Shown: positions 53,280-63,926 of the stretch, piece by piece | Layout: each line of letters begins with the position of its first letter | Position numbering within the stretch: position 1 is the stretch's first letter | Assembly: GCA_947646735.1 (NCBI GenBank) | Contig: CANTFK010000752.1 | Span: 1 to 64,000 of the forward strand | Reading direction: 5' to 3' | Length of the DNA: 64,000 bases | Source: Peronospora farinosa | Lineage: Eukaryota; Oomycota; Peronosporomycetes; Peronosporales; Peronosporaceae | The notes under the pieces: generated by a model | The model's database searches: none | What the model saw: only the letters and a program-made list of their open reading frames with translations | Told to the model about the DNA's origin: nothing | Position numbers and translations under genes: made by a program

Positions 53280-53600
53280 TCCATGTTACAACAGGTCCTG
53301 TTCAGGCTAAAACCCCGAGCCTTTTGTTCTTGGAATGCCACCACACAATCTTTGGGCTGCCCTATTGAGAAATGTGACGATGCGACAGGGACTTCGTACC
53401 ACACATTTTGGGCTTGCTCTGGAGCACGCAGACTTTGGCGTGTATTGGCAGAGCCATAGGAAGCACTGGGTTTTTGCGAGACCTTGCCTGGACCGGAAAA
53501 TACTTGGATTGTTGGAAAATTGCAATTCCTGTGGCGGTATAAAAAAGAGGAGACGCGGTTTTTGCAGCGTTACTAATAGGTCACGGAGAGCGTGCTAGTG
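53280..53600 (+). mobile_element. Remnant of a non-LTR retrotransposon (zf-RVT-like end)
   Basis: Broken frames read TPSLLFLECHH and, in a second frame, YHTFWACSGARRLWRVL followed by a conserved-looking LQFLWRYKKEE. The pattern FWAC..A..LW is typical of the zinc-binding end of LINE-type reverse transcriptases. It has stops and at least one frameshift. The call is by motif only. Confidence 0.4.
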
Positions 53601-53648
53601 GAGTAATTTGATCCGATTTAGGCCTTTTGAAAAGTTGGATGTGATTAC

Positions 53649-53881
53649 TGTTGTCAACTCGAGATGTACCCATATGCCGGTAATGTATTCGTGTTTATGT
53701 GACGTCATCGTAAGACGTCACGGAATTGCATCATAGATTGACGTCATTGCTGAAGCCTTTACAAAAGGTTCTAGATGGCTCGAGAAGGATAGACTTTGAG
53801 GCAGATTTTTGTGAACTAAGGTACTATATGTAATCACTTTACACTTTACCATCAAGTTCTTAACTACCTTCATTTACTTTA
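53649..53881 (+). repeat. 5' LTR of the copia element
   Basis: Contains the palindrome GACGTCATCGTAAGACGTC and ends directly before the primer-binding site. Confidence 0.9.
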
Positions 53882-53896
53882 GATTATAAGCCCAAG
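53882..53896 (+). other. Degenerate primer-binding site for half tRNA-iMet
   Basis: GATTATAAGCCCAAG follows the 5' LTR at once. It differs from the site at 12488-12502 by two G-to-A changes, so it still pairs with the anticodon arm of tRNA-iMet but less well. Confidence 0.75.
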
Positions 53897-53936
53897 CCCC
53901 GCAGACTCTGCCCAAGACCTCAACTACGCCTTCGCC

Positions 53937-54626
53937 ATGAAAAACACGCTTAACACGCGCATCAAAAAGTTTGACGGAGCCAACTTCCACACGTGGAAGT
54001 TCAAGATGCAAATGGTGCTCGAAGAGCGTGATCTGTGGGACGTTGTCAGTGGAGAGGTCAAGCTGGAGCACTGCGCTAACGCGTTGTACCAGGCAACCTT
54101 CAAGAGGAAGTCTCACAAAGCACTAGCAATCATCTGTCTCGCGATGGAGGACTCGCAGATACCGCTGGTCCGGTCGGCAAGTGGCGCGCATGATGCATGG
54201 TCACGACTGGAAGGACACTTCGAGAAGAGTAGCCTCGCGAACAAGCTCTTTCTTCGTCGACGTTTCTTAACAACGATGATGGAGGAAGATGATGGTATGC
54301 TGGAGCATATCAACAAAGTTAAGACCCTGGCGGAGCAGCTCGACGCGGTTGGTGCTTCGGTCAGCGAGGACGACTTGGTTACGCTTCTTGGAAGCTTGAG
54401 TGAGTCGTACCAGTTCCTCATCACGGCATTGAAATCGTGTTCCGACACACTGACGTGGGAGCTAGTGACGTCTCGGCTGCTGCTTGAGTACATGAAGCGT
54501 AAGGAACAAGGTGGTATCATCGACGGAGCTGCGCACGGCCAAGGTCAAGCGTTCATGACGAGTGGCAACATGAAGAGCAAAGGAAGGCAGGCACCGAAAG
54601 CTAGTGCTTGTCATTATTTGCGGTGA
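53937..54626 (+). pseudogene. Copia gag (UBN2-type), frameshifted at the zinc knuckle
   Basis: 229 codons: KKFDGANFHTWKFKMQMVLEE, FKRKSHKALAIICLAMEDS, DAWSRLEGHFEK, then the FLRRRFLTTMMEEDDGMLEHINKVK region, all typical of copia Gag. The CCHC zinc knuckle begins in this frame, but one extra T at about 54617 moves its second half into the next frame (from 54604). Confidence 0.85.
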
Positions 54627-57578
54627 TCATGACCATTGGATCGCCAAGTGTCCAATGAGGATTCAACAGAACTCGCAGAGAAAGAGGACGCAGCGAGCGA
54701 CAATCGCGCAGAGTGAAGACTATTCTGGCGACTATTTGTTATCGGTCGGTGGTGACACTGGGGTTGCAAAGTCATGTGAAGTGTGGCTGGTCGACTCGGG
54801 TGCGACGCAGCACATAACAAATTCCAAAGAATACATGAAGAACTTCAAGAAGATAACTCCGGTGGACGTGCATCTCGCAGACGATGGTGTGGTCCAAGCT
54901 CTGGGAACCGGCGACATTGTCATGTCAACGAAGACAGCACATGGTGTTAAGAGGGTGTACTGACGAACGTGTGGTACATTTCCAAGTAATCGAGGAACGT
55001 GTTTATAGTCAGAAGATTTACTAAGAACGTCGGGCCAGTGACCTTCGAGTGCGACGAATGATTCGTGAATACATAAGGTCTCAAGTGGAAGCTCGGTGCT
55101 CGCGAAGGAAAAGGTCTTTTTAAGCTGTGCATGACGCCGATGATGCCTGAAGAGGCCAATGCAGCAAGTTCGAAGGATAGCAAAGGGAATCCACTTCGTA
55201 CCTCTGGCACCTTCGACTTGGCCACATCGGCTATGGAGGTCTAAGTGGCATGGTCAAGAAGAACTACGGGACAGGCATCGACATCAAGTCGGTGAATCAG
55301 TGGGAGTTGTGTGATGGATGCGCTCTTGGCAAGCAAACGCGAGTCAACTTTGCTAAGTACTTGCCAAGCCATCCCACGGAAGTTTTGGAAGTGATCCACA
55401 GTGACGTGTTCAGTCCCATGAAGACTTCGACGTCAGAGGGCAAGCGCTATTTCGTCAAATTAATTGACGACAAGTCGCACTTTTGCGTGGTGTACTTGAT
55501 ACGAAGCAAGTCCGAGGTAGCGACCAAGTTTGCGGAGTTTGTTGCGCTGGCTGAAACCCAAACTGGTCAACGCATCAAGACTTTACGCAGTGACAATGGT
55601 GGCGAGTACACTTCTGGAGCGATGGCCAATTTTGCAAGGATCGCGGCATTAAGCAGAAATTAACACCCCCGTACACGCCTCAGCTGAATGGAGTGGAAGA
55701 ACATATGAACCGTACGCTGGTGGAATGTGCTCGCTGTATGCTGGAGCACGCCGGATTGTCTAAATCGTATTGGGGCGAAGCAGTGATGACGGCCACGTTT
55801 CTTCGACACCGTTGTCCTACACGCGCCATCAGGCAAGACAAATCCCCGTACCAAGTGTGGGAAGGCAAGAAACCATTGCTGTCGAACCTCAAGGTGTTCG
55901 GATGCCACGCGTACGTGCATGTACCGAAGGAAAAACGGTCCAAATTCGACTAAAAAAATCGGTGCGGTGTCGTTTCCTCGGTTATTCGGAACCTGAGAAA
56001 GCGTATCGGTTCGAAGATCTGGACAGCGGTCGCTTGTTGATAAGCCGTGACGCTCAGTTCATGGAAGACGCCTTTAACGGTGGGAGACGTGAATATGCAC
56101 CAATAGAGGTATTAGTGGATCTACAATATGAAGAGGAAGATGCCACGGATGCAGACTTTTCGTCCAGTTCAAGCGAAAACGAAGATGAACCTGCGCGAAA
56201 AGAAGATTTTGCCCCCGGCAGCAAGCGACACCCTCGGACGCAGTCAATGAAAAACGCTAATGAAACGCCGAGCAGCAAGCGCTTCGCGTCGCAAAATGGT
56301 CGTCAGCCACTTAAAGAGATGTCTGCAGCAGCAGAGGAAAGCGACAGGTATGAGAAAGCCTACGTCGTGGATTCAGTGGGAGAAATTCCGGCTACGTTTC
56401 AGTCGGCAATGGAATCCAGCGACGCAGATTAGCGGAAGGATGCGTGCGACTCGGAGATGGCATCGCTTCACAGGAACAAGACTTTGGTTCTCGTTCCACT
56501 GCCAAAAGGACGCAAGGCAATTGGCAACAGATGGGTGCTTCGCGCTAAAGAAAACCAATCAGGGGAGATTGAGCGGTTCAAGGCGCGGCTTGTGGCCAAG
56601 GGATTCTCACAGAAGCATGGCATTAACTACGAGGAGACCTTTGCGCCGGTGGCCAAATTCACATATATAAGGATTTTGATCAGTTTGGCTGCCAAGTACA
56701 AGCTCACAGTGCACCAGATGGACGTGAAAACAGCATTCCTGCACGGACTTTCAGACGAAAGACATCTATATGGCGCAACTGGATGGCTTTATCGATCAAG
56801 TCCACCCAGACTTCGTGTGCAAGCTCAAGCGTTCACTGTATGGTTTGAAACAGTGACCGTGCATGTGGAACAAGACCATCGATGAGTTCATGCTAACAAT
56901 GAGTCTTAAGAAGTGCGAGTCGGACCACTGCATCTACTTATAGCGAGATCGCCAAGACATGATTTTTGTGGCGCTCTACGTCGATGATTGGTTCTCGCCA
57001 GCAACAGCAACGACATCCTCCAAGATACAAAGAAGGCGCTAAGTGATCGATTTGAAATGACTGACATGGGCCAACTCAAATATATTCTGGGGATGGAGAT
57101 CGATCAAGACACGGCGACGGGAAAAGTGTCGATTCGACAGATCAAGTTCGCCAAAGATATTATGAGTAAGCTCAGCATGGAAAACAGTAAATCCGTCAAG
57201 ACGCCGCAAGATCCAGGGCTCAAGTTAACCAAGGCCATGTGCGAAGGAGGCTGCAAGCATGAAAAAACAATGGAGAATGTTCCCGATCGAAATGCAGTGG
57301 GATGCCTCATGTACTTGATGGTCGGCACACGCCCGGGTCTCGCAGCTGCAGTGGGAATGCTGAGCCAGTTTGCAGCAGACCCGTGCCCAACTCACTGGCA
57401 AGCACTAATAAGGGTCTTCAGGTACATTCAAGTAGCGAAGACACATGGCATTGAGTTCCAAGCGAACAATGAGAACGGGCTCCAAGGTTACTCGGATGCG
57501 GATTGGGCCGGCGACATCGAGTCACGAAGAAGTACAATTGGCTACGCGTTCATGATGAACAGCGGATGTATCAGCTGA
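54604..57578 (+). pseudogene. Copia pol: protease, integrase, RT, RNase H, broken into several frames
   Basis: The protease motif WLVDSGATQHI is at about 54785. Pre-integrase and integrase follow (GKQTRVNF, HSDVFSPM, RSDNGGEYTSG at 55250-55663). A shift leads to TPQLNGVEE..NRTL and WGEAVMTATFL (55693-55953), then FLGYSEPEKAYRF in another frame. RT has LVAKGFSQKHGINYEETFAPVA and QMDVKTAFLHG (56457-56885), then YVDD at about 56979. RNase H follows with GYSDADWAGD (57496-57525). At least five breaks, including in-frame stops near 55664, 56430 and 57578, make it non-functional. Confidence 0.9.
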
Positions 57579-57956
57579 AGGAGCAAGAAGCAACGGACGG
57601 TGTCACTATCATCTACAGAAGCATAGTACATGGCGCTGTCGGAAGCAACGCAAGATGCGGTCGGGCTTAAGGTGTTCATGTGTGAGATTGGTGATATAGC
57701 GAAAAAGGAAGCAGTCACGATCTCACGAGGACAACCAAGGTGCCATTGCGCTCGCCAAGAACCCGGAGTTCCACAAGCGCAGCAAACACATCGACATCCG
57801 CTACCACTTCGTGCGTGAGAAGGTCGAAAATGCTCAAGTGGTGCTGGAGTATTGCGCGACACAAACATGCTAGCTGACATCATGATGAAGCCCATTGCCG
57901 CGGTGCAATCTGCGATTTTGAGAAATAAGTTGTTAATTCAAGCGCGGTACACCATT

Positions 57957-57970
57957 GAGTCGAGTGGGAG
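57957..57970 (+). other. Polypurine tract
   Basis: GAGTCGAGTGGGAG lies directly before the 3' LTR, the place of second-strand priming in LTR elements. Confidence 0.6.
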
Positions 57971-58211
57971 TGTTGTCAAGACGACGCCTCGAGATGTACC
58001 CATATGCCGGTAATGTATTCGTGTTTATGTGACGTCATCGTAAGACGTCACGGAATGGCGTCATAGATTGACGTCATTGCTGAAGCTTTTTCAAAAGTTT
58101 CTAGATGGCTTGAGAAGGATAGGCTATGAGGCAGATTTTTGTGAACTAAGGTACTATATGTAATCACTTTACACTTTACCATCAAGTTCTTAGGTACCTT
58201 CATTTACTTTA
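57971..58211 (+). repeat. 3' LTR of the copia element
   Basis: 241 bp; it keeps an 8-bp segment (GACGACGC) after TGTTGTCAA that the 5' LTR lacks, and is followed by ATTAC. Confidence 0.9.
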
Positions 58212-58216
58212 ATTAC

Positions 58217-59007
58217 AACTCTACAGATAATTTGATGGCGACGATGTTTATCGGGATGGAAAAGGGACACATCCCTTATCAAAATGGCGGCCATCATAGA
58301 GAAATTTGGCTAAGTCCATGTAATAATTTGCTCGATAAATTCGGAGCCGAATCATCGGGACTTTTCTCGCCAACGGTTAAATCTTATTCCCAAAACGGTT
58401 AACCCCCTTTCGATAAGGCTAAATCCTTTTCCCATAAGGGTCGGATCCCTTTCTCATAACGGTTGTATCCCTGTCCCGCTCACGGTCGGCTCCCTGTCCA
58501 CCACTAAGTCACTAACTAAAATGACTTATTGGGTGTGGTGAAGTCGATCTTAAATCATGGACGATCGAATGGAAAAGTACCGTTGATCCAAGATCGTTAA
58601 TTAGCTTGTTTAAATAAGAGATTGGAGAATCGATCAATGGTATCGAAGACGATGATAATATGGATCGAAACATACTATAAGGTGAAGTTCATATATGGCA
58701 TGGATCACATTTCCGAATTTTATTGGATTATCATGAAATAGATTCCCGTTTGAATATACTTAATTTCAGTATCGGTTAATCTAATATGGTGGATTAAATT
58801 TGTACAAATTTACTTGAATGTGGGATAGTGGAATTGTGGCTCGCGTCCTCAATTTATTGTAATCGACGAATCACTATCCAAGATACATATCGTATCGCTA
58901 TCGAGTTTGAATCGCACCGCAATCTTAGTATTCAGGTAGATACGCGATCCGTGATTCTGTTAATTCACTATGGAGGAGCGAAGGAATAGATTTTTGTAAA
59001 GTGTAGA
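58217..59007. other. Repeat-rich intergenic DNA
   Basis: No gene seen. Holds the degenerate tandem repeat listed next; the rest is AT-rich. Confidence 0.6.
58372..58500 (+). repeat. Degenerate tandem repeat, about 22 bp per unit, six units
   Basis: Successive units begin AACGGTTAAATC, AACGGTTAACCC, AAGGCTAAATCC, AAGGGTCGGATCC, AACGGTTGTATCC and CACGGTCGGCTCC, each followed by a CCCTTTC/CCTGTCC-like block. Confidence 0.7.
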
Positions 59008-59066
59008 TTGCTTTCTAGGATATTTGGACCACACATTGTGGATCGATTGCGATCCATTGTGCAGAT

Positions 59067-59190
59067 ACGCAATCTGACCTTGAAATGGTATCTGACCCAA
59101 AAAACGCAATCTGACTCAGAAACGCGATCTGACCCAAATACGCGATCCAATTCAGATACGCGATCCGAAGCAGATCGTGATCCAGATCGC
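59067..59190 (+). repeat. 18-bp tandem repeat
   Basis: Clear 18-bp units start at 59104, 59122, 59140 and 59158 (ACGCxATCxxAxxCAxAx), with weaker units on either side. The translated frame gives an Arg/Asp/Ser-rich peptide that is a by-product of the repeat. Confidence 0.8.
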
Positions 59191-59334
59191 GATTCGAGAA
59201 TAAGGAACGATCGCGATTGGATGGGGATGGTGAAAATATTTGAAGTGTACCACATATCGAGATCTGATATTTTTGACGGGACGACGCGTGGTAATAGATC
59301 CTGGACTATAAATAGGCAGAATCATAGGTTTTGA

Positions 59335-59929
59335 TATATAATTGGTTAAACTAAACAGAGCTCAATTTTACTTCGAATAAACGTGTCGACTTCTCTTCCG
59401 GGCTGGATTCTTTGGCCACCCGACGTTTCGAGGAAGCCTACACACTACGCAAGTCATATCCCTGGATTGTTTGGCCAGGGATTTCAAAAACTCTCAACAC
59501 AACACAACTGCAATCGGACGCAGAAATAACAAGTAGGGCAAGGCGAAGCAAGTGCAGGACGAATCAAATGGTCAGAAGATTTTGATTAAGTGGTTAAAAA
59601 TATAAGCTTCGCTTTATTAGATAACCGTGACGATTGGGAAGATCACACCAAGTACTCGGTCGATCTTGTGAAAAATTCCCCATTATCACCAAACCCCCTA
59701 ACCATAACCCAATTAGGATCAACATCAACTCAAGTCCACCTATCGGAGCGCAACCCGCCCAACCGACGGGTACACAAGGTGAGGAAGGCTTTGCACACGA
59801 AATCGGGGTACCTTCTCCGTTAGTCGGTCTTCCGGGCGCCAGTGGAGAGTCGGAATCACATCAGCAATTTGCGAATCCACTCCACCACACAACAATTTAC
59901 TCATTCTCATCCAACTCAATCACAGAAAA
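59335..59929. other. No gene seen
   Basis: Short frames only; Pro/Asn-rich translation at 59634-59990 has no motif. Probably part of the decayed element that follows. Confidence 0.4.
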
Positions 59930-60229
59930 GTGCCGAAAAAGCGACACTTACAAGGGCTGTACATGCAATGCCAAATACATGCTGATCGAATAGGAGTCAT
60001 ATCGTGGACCCACCACTTACGACAAAACAATTATATGGCCGACAGACTCGCTAATCAAGCTTTAAACGCGGGCAAGAGTATACATTTTTTTCAGAATAAT
60101 ATCATGGTAGCAGGCGTACCATGATCGGAAGTGGCTGCTCACCTACAGGGTGATGTGGACCACTTGGTCGGCCACGAACTGGATATTTGGCAGCGCAGGC
60201 AGGCAGCACAAAAACGAGGGCTCGCCTGA
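59930..60229 (+). mobile_element. Retrotransposon RNase H-type remnant
   Basis: The frame reads ISWTHHLRQNNYMADRLANQALN, the usual end of an RNase H domain in non-LTR or DIRS-like elements. It then runs past a TGA at 60122 with EVAAHLQGDVDHLVGHELDIW in the same frame. The start of the element is not recognisable. Confidence 0.55.
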
Positions 60230-61935
60230 AGACGGGCATTTGCCGGCGCCCATAGGGCAGCCGGCAAAACTATCAGCGACATAGGAGCACTTCCTGATCG
60301 CGATTTAGAATCGTCGATCCGAAATTGTCGATCCGGTCTTTTCGGATCGCGACTGTGGTGTGTTGCCCACACCCAGTGCGCTTTCTATCTCAGATTTTCT
60401 GTGGTCTTGATCCCGTTGCTCAGTTTTCCAACCGTCTCGTACGGCTTATTGTCCAATCAGAAAGCGCGGGAATTTTGGATCAACGTTTTTTATTTGATCG
60501 ATGCCTTCCAAACCTTCTGATCGCTTTACCACACTGACACGGCGCTCTTGAATATCAAAATCAAGAAAAAGCTGTACAATAAAAAAGCTTTTTGGTGTCA
60601 CCCACGCCGAGAAGATGATATGCGAGCTGGATAAGGCGATCCATGGTCTCAAGTAGGCTGCGAATGCATGGAACAAAACAATCCATGCTGTATTTCTGCA
60701 AATAGGAGTTCGAAGCAGCAGCTTAAAGGCAGCTCATAGTAGCAAATTAAGAACCTAAATATATTCACTTCGGAGCCCAAAATAGCACTTATGCATAACC
60801 TTTCTTCTGGGTATGGGCATTAATTGCGGCTGTTGCTTGTTCTAGGGAAGCTGTGAAGGTGATCCAAGCATTTTCTCATGCAGAAAAGGAGGTGTTAAAC
60901 ATTCTGACCAATCAGGTGTAATGAATTTAGCAAAAAGGTGCGTAGAGATGAAATATGCATAAAATTACGTAGTAAAATATGAGCGATACCTACAGTACTA
61001 TATCCGTAAGACAATACATGTAGAACCTACTGTAAGGACAACGACCCTGTGTGTCACGTGTCGGGGCCAATAATAATTCATTAAGTCAGTGTCAGACACG
61101 ACGAAGTCGCCGCAATTTGAGTGCGCTATAACAGCTGCGTCTATATGGGCAGCTGTAAATGAGGCGCGGAAGGTCGCGAATGTATAGTGCGCGACGGTAA
61201 ACTATGTAATTGTAGCGGGCGTCTCAGCGGGGGCGATATCGTCCCTCTAGTGTCATTCTCTGTGCTTCACGATTTCGATGACAGCATAAATATGATTAGT
61301 GTAACGTCTACGAGACTTGTCGTCTAGCGCGTGAGAAAACATATCGCAATCGACCACCGATATACGGCCGCCCCTTACTGACGCTCGTAGCTGATAGAAT
61401 GTTTTGCAGACCATATCGTTAAGTATGTGACAACTGTAGGATTGAATATTAACCACAGGGGGTTAACGCTACTTACTGCCGCAGCGCCTTAAGGAATATT
61501 GGTAGGAAGCAAATGACAATGTCGTCGCACCTGCAGCGCTGCTCAAAAGCTAGGTCGTGACTTGAGTTTGAAGTTGACGCTGGAGCACGAGGCTGTCAGT
61601 GATTATGAGCACCAAATTTGGGTTTATCCAGCGTTATTATCGTTTCTTCGTGACGCTAGTTAAAAGATTCTTCTTACGACGTCCTAGCAAATCTAAACAG
61701 CGAATAACTAACGAAAACAAAACATGATCTAGTCAATTTGCGACGACTTTGCACGCGGCGACTAAGTATATTTGTTGTAGACTTCCTGAGGTGGCCGTGA
61801 CAATTGACAATGAGGTAGTGACAGCATGACGTCGCTGTTCAATGAAATGTGTTGTTGGAGCTGCATAAGTCGTAGAATGCTGTCGTAGAATCTGGCTAGA
61901 AAAACTAGTAGTTCACCACTTGGAGCGGTGAACAA
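60230..61935. other. Intergenic, mostly unrecognised
   Basis: 1.7 kb with no gene. Bases 60727-60790 (CAGCTCATAGTAGCAAATTAAG, then AACCTAAATATATTCAC) repeat the copia LTR tail seen at 12.5 and 52.5 kb. Confidence 0.5.
60727..60790 (+). repeat. Copia-type LTR tail fragment
   Basis: Shares CTCATAGTAGC and CCTAAATATATTCACTT with 52486-52556 and with the minus-strand LTR at 12533-12570. Confidence 0.6.
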
Positions 61936-62300
61936 CTAGTCTTTTTTTCCACAAACCTGGTAGGCAAATGATTCGATGTCAAGTCCACCGGGCTGGACGA
62001 CAAGCCTAGCATTTTCAGTAGGCGCTTTTTTACCATCGTGGTCGACTCCGTTGATCGTTACAGTCGTTGCTTCGAATAGGGTGTTCAGTAAGCAGAACAG
62101 CTTCGTTGATGCTTGCCTTCAGACACGAATTAGCGGGTGCAGTCTGTTCCCACGACAGCTCAGTTTTCGATGGGTTGACATCGTCTGGTTGACATGGATT
62201 GAGTACTACTTTAAGGATCATTTGAATCCGAAGACGGCTGCAACCTCGGCTGAAGGTGCTGAAAGTTTAATCAAAGCTTGGGAGACCAGGAGTTATATTC
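61936..62300 (-). pseudogene. Unassigned coding-like remnant
   Basis: Minus-strand frames read LKVVLNPCQPDDVNPSKTEL..SWEQTAPANSCLKASINEAVLL, then after a one-base shift near 62080 EATTVTINGVDHDGKK..ARLVVQPGGLDIESFAYQVC to a stop at 61936. The amino-acid texture is that of a real protein, but I do not recognise the family. A small intron instead of a frameshift is possible. Confidence 0.3.
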
Positions 62301-62411
62301 GATATAAAGGACGATTACTTCCTACCCACACACACACAACGCATTTTCTAGCAAGAACGCTTTACGCTTGTCATGAACATACTACAGTCGATAAGACGAA
62401 TGTGTCGAAGA

Positions 62412-63926
62412 TCACACGTGACACATGGGCGTATCGCCAGATTGGGGCGGCGCGTCTGTAGCTGTTGTGGCTTCGGGCGAGGTTGACGTAGCTTTCGAAG
62501 TAGCCTCCATATTTGGTTCCTGAGTTTCCGGAGTGACCTGCTTGTCTTTTCGGGTGTTAGATTCTGGAGTAGCACCCTCACTTGTTCCCTGAGCTTCTTG
62601 AACGACCGGTGTGTATTGAGAAGTGGACTCTGAAGCGGCTGTCGTAGTTTCCGGAGGAGCCACCGCGCCTAATGTGCCTTTGTGAGTGGCTGTCATAGCT
62701 TTTGGAGTGGTAGATTCTAGAGTAGCACCCTTACTTGGTTCCTGAGCTTCCGGAGTGACCGGCGAGTATTCGGAAGTGGACTCTGAAGTGGCTGTCGTAG
62801 TTTCCGGAGGAGCCACCGCGCCTAATGTGCCTTTGTGAGTGGCTATCGTAGCTTTTGGAGTGGTAGCTGCTGGAGTAGCACCCTTACTTGTTCCCTGAGC
62901 TTCCGGAGTGACCGGTGTGTCTTTGGAAGTAGGAGTGACCGGTGTGTATTCGGAAGGGGCTTCTGAAATAGCTTCCGTACTTGGTGTGTCTTTGTAAGTG
63001 GCTGTCGTAGCTTTTAGAGTGGTAGCGGCTGGAGTAGCCCCTTTGCTTGGTTCCTGAGCTTCTGGAACGACCGGTGTGTATTCGGAAGTGGGAGTGACCG
63101 TTGTGGTTTTGGTAGTAGTAGGAGCAGGCGTAGGAGCTGGAGTATCCGTCGTGTCCACAGTCGTCTGCGTCTCTGTCTGTATTGAAAAAACGCTGGCGAA
63201 TTGTTCCGTTGTGTCCAGAATCGTCTGCGTCTTTGTCTGTGATAAAGAACCGCTGGTGAACTGTTGCATCGTGTCCGTGCACTTGCCTACCGAAAGCGAG
63301 TAGGTACCTGAAATCACGTCACCATTGACCGACGTAATTGCAACTTTTACAGCTGAAAGATCAGCCTTCGCTGTTGTCGAAACGTAGAAGTAGGCACCAT
63401 CCAACATGGTTGTAGTGGCACCATTGAGTGTGACACTTTGAATACCAACGAGACCGTTGGTCGGCTGCACCGCGATCCAGCTACTAGAGCTGCCCTCCTT
63501 CAGACATACTTGTACATTGCCTGCGTCTGGGCAGTCTACGAATCGCCAACGGACCGTGAGACGGTTGGGTCCTAAGCCCGTGATATCGCTAAACACTGTC
63601 GGTGACAGGTCAAGAGCTCCGTGTGCACACTCGGGGCATCGATCCAGCACCTGGACGACAGCCGTCTTGTTCTGTACCGTGCATTGGACGTCAATACACG
63701 AGACCTCAATACAGCGTCCACAATTGCCAAGTGTATTCCATTGCTCCTCGTTCAGTGCTACAAAGTTGGTGGATGCTGTCGGAATAGCCGACATAAAGTT
63801 ACAATTGCCACTGCTCACTTCACTGAGCGTGTAACTCGTGCCGTCACCTTCGAAATATTCATCCGGTACAATATCTGCCGCTGCTACACCAAGCAGAACT
63901 GCTACGAAATGGACTGCGGCGACCAT
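62412..63926 (-). CDS. Expansin-like secreted protein with repeated Thr/Pro-rich tail
   Basis: Single exon, 504 aa. Signal peptide at 1-17 (MVAAVHFVAVLLGVAAA). A double-psi beta-barrel follows at about 29-132 (GNCGRCIEVSC, VVQVLDRCPECAHGALDLSPTVF, VRWRFVDCP), then a CBM63-like domain at about 135-215 (WIAVQPTNG, TMLDGAYFYVSTT, DVISGTYSL). Expansins loosen plant or microbial cell walls without hydrolysis. The last 290 residues are Thr/Pro/Ser/Ala-rich with a 51-residue tandem repeat and many Cys-free, probably O-glycosylated, blocks. Such tails tether or space proteins at the wall. No GPI signal is seen at the end (MCHV). It fits a secreted wall-active protein of a plant-associated oomycete. 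Confidence 0.88.
   Translation of the reverse strand: MVAAVHFVAVLLGVAAADIVPDEYFEGDGTSYTLSEVSSGNCNFMSAIPTASTNFVALNEEQWNTLGNCGRCIEVSCIDVQCTVQNKTAVVQVLDRCPECAHGALDLSPTVFSDITGLGPNRLTVRWRFVDCPDAGNVQVCLKEGSSSSWIAVQPTNGLVGIQSVTLNGATTTMLDGAYFYVSTTAKADLSAVKVAITSVNGDVISGTYSLSVGKCTDTMQQFTSGSLSQTKTQTILDTTEQFASVFSIQTETQTTVDTTDTPAPTPAPTTTKTTTVTPTSEYTPVVPEAQEPSKGATPAATTLKATTATYKDTPSTEAISEAPSEYTPVTPTSKDTPVTPEAQGTSKGATPAATTPKATIATHKGTLGAVAPPETTTATSESTSEYSPVTPEAQEPSKGATLESTTPKAMTATHKGTLGAVAPPETTTAASESTSQYTPVVQEAQGTSEGATPESNTRKDKQVTPETQEPNMEATSKATSTSPEATTATDAPPQSGDTPMCHV
62620..62926 (-). repeat. 153-bp tandem repeat coding a 51-residue tail unit
   Basis: AAGTGGACTCTGAAG recurs at 62621 and 62774, exactly 153 bp apart, with nearly identical sequence between; partial copies continue upstream in the gene. 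Confidence 0.8.

Larger units (their letters stand above)
53649..58211 (+). mobile_element. Full-length but inactivated Ty1/copia retrotransposon
   Basis: It is bounded by two LTRs (53649-53881 and 57971-58211), both starting TGTTGTCAA and ending TTTACTTTA, with the 5-bp target duplication ATTAC at 53644-53648 and 58212-58216. In order it has a primer-binding site, gag, a zinc knuckle, protease, integrase, reverse transcriptase (with YVDD) and RNase H, the copia order. Several frameshifts and stops break pol. By eye the LTRs differ at about ten positions and one 8-bp indel (roughly 4%), so the insertion is not recent. Confidence 0.93.

Noticed and set aside
59008..59334. Arg/Asp/Ser-rich 108-codon frame
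   Set aside because: It is the translation of the 18-bp tandem repeat.
61976..62461. 161-codon plus-strand open frame
   Set aside because: It overlaps the end of the expansin gene and lies opposite a more protein-like minus-strand remnant; no motif.
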